Below are positions 22,701-24,027 of a DNA stretch of 24,027 nucleotides, piece by piece. The stretch is from Aphodosoma sp045126975 (GTDB taxonomy: Bacteria; Bacteroidota; Bacteroidia; Bacteroidales; Paludibacteraceae): the NCBI GenBank assembly GCA_045126975.1, contig JBGVPL010000047.1, positions 1-24,027 of the forward strand. Direction: 5' to 3'. The position numbers and the translations under genes are program-made. Each line of letters starts with the position of its first letter. Position 1 is the first letter of the stretch. The notes below the pieces were generated by a model. That model had not been told where the DNA came from and did no database searches. It saw only the letters and a program-made list of their open reading frames with translations.

Positions 22701-23502
22701 TGGTACACTTCCTAAAAATGGTATAGCAATATATAATATTGGTAATGAAGATGGTACACTCAAATCTTCATGGGGTGAAGTTCCAAGTGCAACATTTGCT
22801 CTTACAGGTCAAGGAAATACAGAAGGTAACGTATGGGGTACTTCTCATGGTGTATTTGTAGCTCAAAACCGTACTTCTGGTAATAATAATGCATCAGCGA
22901 CTTCACTCAAATTCTATGATTGGAATGGAAATCAACAGCTTTCATCAGCTGAAGAACCATATAATGAAATTATTGATGGTACAAATGGTGGTGGTTATGC
23001 TGTTTCACCTGACGAATCAATGATTGTTGTAAATGATGGTTCTGCTCAATTCCTTGTATTTGATATTGCATGGGAAAATGACAAACCAATCCTTACACTT
23101 AGATATGCTTATAATCATGGTATCACATCTGCTATCCGTCAAATGAACTTTGACTATGCAGGAAACCTTGTAGTGACAGGTGACAATGTAGTATGCATCT
23201 ATACAATGCCTATAGCTGAAAACGTAACTACAACTCCTGCTAAGAAAGCATTAGCAGTGGGTAAAGGAGATTTTGTTATCACTAATGTAGAAGATACAGA
23301 ACTTTCAGCAGTAGTTTACTCTAACAATGGTACAATTTTCGTAGAAGCAGAAGCTGGCGCAATGATTGAAGTTTATACAGTATTAGGTCAACGCTTATTT
23401 GCTGCAGAAGCTACAACTAACTTGACAGCAATTAGCAATATTCCTGCTAATATTGTACTTGTAAAAGTTAATAATCAAGTTGTTAAAGTAGCATTGAGAT
23501 AA
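19762..23502 (+). CDS. Secreted N-acetylmuramoyl-L-alanine amidase-like protein with T9SS tail
   Basis: The 1246-residue protein has a signal peptide (1-20). Residues about 24-260 form an Amidase_3-type domain: NPGHG (H32), ESNTN (E63), SVHSNAA (H141) as likely zinc ligands, and TEGYFH (E226) as candidate catalytic Glu. A carboxypeptidase-regulatory-like beta domain follows (about 265-365). The long middle part (about 380-1170) is beta-rich, with propeller-like motifs such as GRIYVMDRQG and GTVYFSDWSDP. The last about 75 residues (EVYTVLGQRLF to VVKVALR) match the type A T9SS sorting domain, so the protein should cross the outer membrane and be anchored or released. It could cleave peptidoglycan of the cell's own wall or of other bacteria. 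A terminator follows. Confidence 0.85.
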   Translation: MKKILLFIVALMTSAVMMAQLDGKKIYVNPGHGSYGPNDRPMATIPYPNLSTTGMPDTLGFYESNTNLWKCLELGRKLEEAGAEVMYSRTQSGPWPYEYPYSDYTYDAYKALPDYEAYNKALSVIAAESDAFEADMFISVHSNAATDGTSTNYPLLLYKGSDATAANAGSKEMCASIWPYLFECMNSGLDPYSYYSLTKMNNRGCDDFYGYTLGVLKQSRPGLLTEGYFHTYQPARHRALNPDYCKQEGIRYYRGIAAYFGEPAETKGYIMGTVKDLHEKMSNSLYNYAAKSNDQWVPCNGAIVTLYKGGVEVAKYNVDALYNGIFYFPDLEPGNDYTLDATCEGYKPLFDTYKEPIIVTANATTYPMIFLESESYEPPKITYVDYPDAAKAGAIAPSKVAMQEVGDTTYAIEGTIKRTIQRGDSIIILSHSEDATPHLYLINTKANTIANIPTEGIDPIDTENLGSYLSLSDIAMSCDGVLVGCNYIRCQYDDAQVKEGFKRGTLQFYRWDSLHVAPTKWVSTQHSSNYYQGNMGMSLTIKGEIEDCTLLFTGVHATYLGIRFSYMAVVDNVVASTGYTGYEIDDLATFYQPRTGEPYLLQLSPRGEKADYVFDAPLTLPTEFKLNYDVKQENIVLGTLATDSVNLTAHASYFRYAGHSFMVTPYYNADTLVAGVRMYDVTEGFDNAVLVKTTNTDLVTPIKATYASATANAANGFVINLITDSTITTFSSVGVEQPVVANIYAYGLNVTKANDAYTFTFNANEDAVSANIIFYQEDVEVGRQALTDVVKGENTVTINVVDLPGAENVVTTWAIELQGEAVANWGVIYKDTEHTYGRAFNAVDNSPESDYFGRIYVMDRQGSSTSANAVRNGVYVFNQDYSKVNTTQYRGGVSFGNPVHATIDQYGTVYFSDWSDPNSGVWRVNPADLEGTYTNFFEGSRDKNGVITNNGVAVGSSTPGVNIYGKGKDAKLIVYNEDASGTLPKNGIAIYNIGNEDGTLKSSWGEVPSATFALTGQGNTEGNVWGTSHGVFVAQNRTSGNNNASATSLKFYDWNGNQQLSSAEEPYNEIIDGTNGGGYAVSPDESMIVVNDGSAQFLVFDIAWENDKPILTLRYAYNHGITSAIRQMNFDYAGNLVVTGDNVVCIYTMPIAENVTTTPAKKALAVGKGDFVITNVEDTELSAVVYSNNGTIFVEAEAGAMIEVYTVLGQRLFAAEATTNLTAISNIPANIVLVKVNNQVVKVALR

Positions 23503-23526
23503 TATCAATTAAATGATATAATTAAT

Positions 23527-23561
23527 AGACGGAATTCAATTTATGGATTCCGTCTTTTTTT
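23527..23561 (+). terminator. Rho-independent terminator after the amidase gene
   Basis: AGACGGAAT (23527-23535) pairs with ATTCCGTCT (23547-23555), followed by T6-7. Confidence 0.92.
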
Positions 23562-23640
23562 GTGTAAAATTATTATGGTGATATTTTTTTGATTTGTGGT
23601 TGATAGTGGAATGAACTGTGTATTTTTGTTTTTTGTATAG

Positions 23641-23676
23641 AAAAAAAGATGCAATCCAAGTGGATTGCATCTTTTT
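23641..23676 (-). terminator. Terminator of the DUF1015 gene
   Basis: GATGCAATCC (23648-23657) and GGATTGCATC (23662-23671) form a perfect 10-bp stem with a 4-nt loop. A7 (23641-23647) becomes a T7 tail on the minus strand; T5 on the plus side also allows bidirectional use. Confidence 0.9.
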
Positions 23677-23695
23677 ATTATAGAGGGAGATGTAA

Positions 23696-24027
23696 TTAGT
23701 CTTCCAATTTGTGGATAACGAGACCTGAACGGAGTTTAGGTTCGAACCAAGTAGTTTTTGGAGGCATGATGTTGCCTGTGTCGGCAATGTCGATGATTTG
23801 TTGCATAGTTACAGGGTAGAGTGCAAGAGCAACTTTCATTTCGCCACTATCAACACGACGTTTGAGTTCTCCAAGACCACGGATACCGCCTACGAAGTCG
23901 ATACGTTTGTCAGAACGAAGGTCTTTGAGGCCAAGAACTTTGTCGAGGATGAGGTTAGAAGAGATAGTTACGTCGAGAACACCGATTGGGTCTTTGTCGT
24001 CGTAAGTACCTTCTTTAGCTGTGAGTG
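23696..24027 (-). CDS. DUF1015 family protein, C-terminal part
   Basis: About 109 codons of the C-terminus are present; the gene continues beyond the window. The reading frame contains DPIGVLDVTISSNLIL, RIDFVGGIRGLGELKRRV, ALYPVTMQQIIDIADTGN and the terminal MPPKTTWFEPKLRSGL, the signature end of DUF1015 proteins. In Bacteroidales these are commonly encoded next to serC and serA, so a link to serine or phosphoserine metabolism is suspected but not shown. Codons end in C far more than in neighbouring genes (ATC, GAC, CTC, AAC), which suggests high expression. Its terminator lies at 23641. Confidence 0.9.
   Translation of the reverse strand, partial: LTAKEGTYDDKDPIGVLDVTISSNLILDKVLGLKDLRSDKRIDFVGGIRGLGELKRRVDSGEMKVALALYPVTMQQIIDIADTGNIMPPKTTWFEPKLRSGLVIHKLED

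Overview
The window looks like a chromosomal segment of an AT-rich member of the Bacteroidales. The evidence is several promoters of the Bacteroidetes sigma type (TTTG about 19-20 bp upstream of TAnnTTTG), few Shine-Dalgarno sites, an nfeD-floA pair, a SPOR lipoprotein, a large surface protein with a type IX secretion (T9SS) sorting tail, and a DUF1015 protein of the type usually found near serC/serA. The genus cannot be fixed. No tRNA, rRNA, transposase, integrase or CRISPR array was seen.

Layout. (1) 1-535: 3' part of a Fic AMP-transferase gene. (2) 536-1107: no protein gene; a promoter, a structured element and a terminator indicate a non-coding RNA of about 450 nt. (3) 1108-7059: restriction-modification-like operon of two SAM-binding methylase subunits, a HEPN-like protein and a 987-residue GIY-YIG/helicase/Tudor-like protein. 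(4) 7220-10107: DsrE-like protein (+), then a BASS-family transporter and an MFS transporter (-). (5) 10117-12144: minus-strand operon of HTH regulator, AbiEii-like nucleotidyltransferase and metallophosphoesterase, with a perfect palindromic operator and two -7 boxes in a 32-bp direct duplication; this resembles a toxin-antitoxin or defence module. (6) 12207-19681: housekeeping and envelope genes on + (SPOR lipoprotein, RNase Z, TPR/PD40 protein, NfeD, FloA, cyclophilin, FtsE-like ATPase, TolB-like propeller). (7) 19762-23502: secreted amidase with T9SS tail. (8) 23696-24027: C-terminal part of a DUF1015 protein (-).

The most unusual feature is at gene ends. Eight genes (MFS, SPOR lipoprotein, RNase Z, TPR/PD40, NfeD, cyclophilin, FtsE, TolB-like) carry short tandem repeats of 7-nt units that include or start at, or within a few bases of, the stop codon. 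Unit sequences mostly differ between genes, but the 7-nt period and the position at the stop recur. Genes without such arrays mostly end in ordinary hairpin/T-run terminators. Three arrays lie next to a 40-41 bp C/G-rich double-hairpin repeat, and one such composite sits in frame inside the BASS transporter gene.

The two accessory clusters (RM/HEPN/Fic and HTH/NTase/phosphoesterase) are the best candidates for defence functions. Function is inferred from motifs only; no database search was run.
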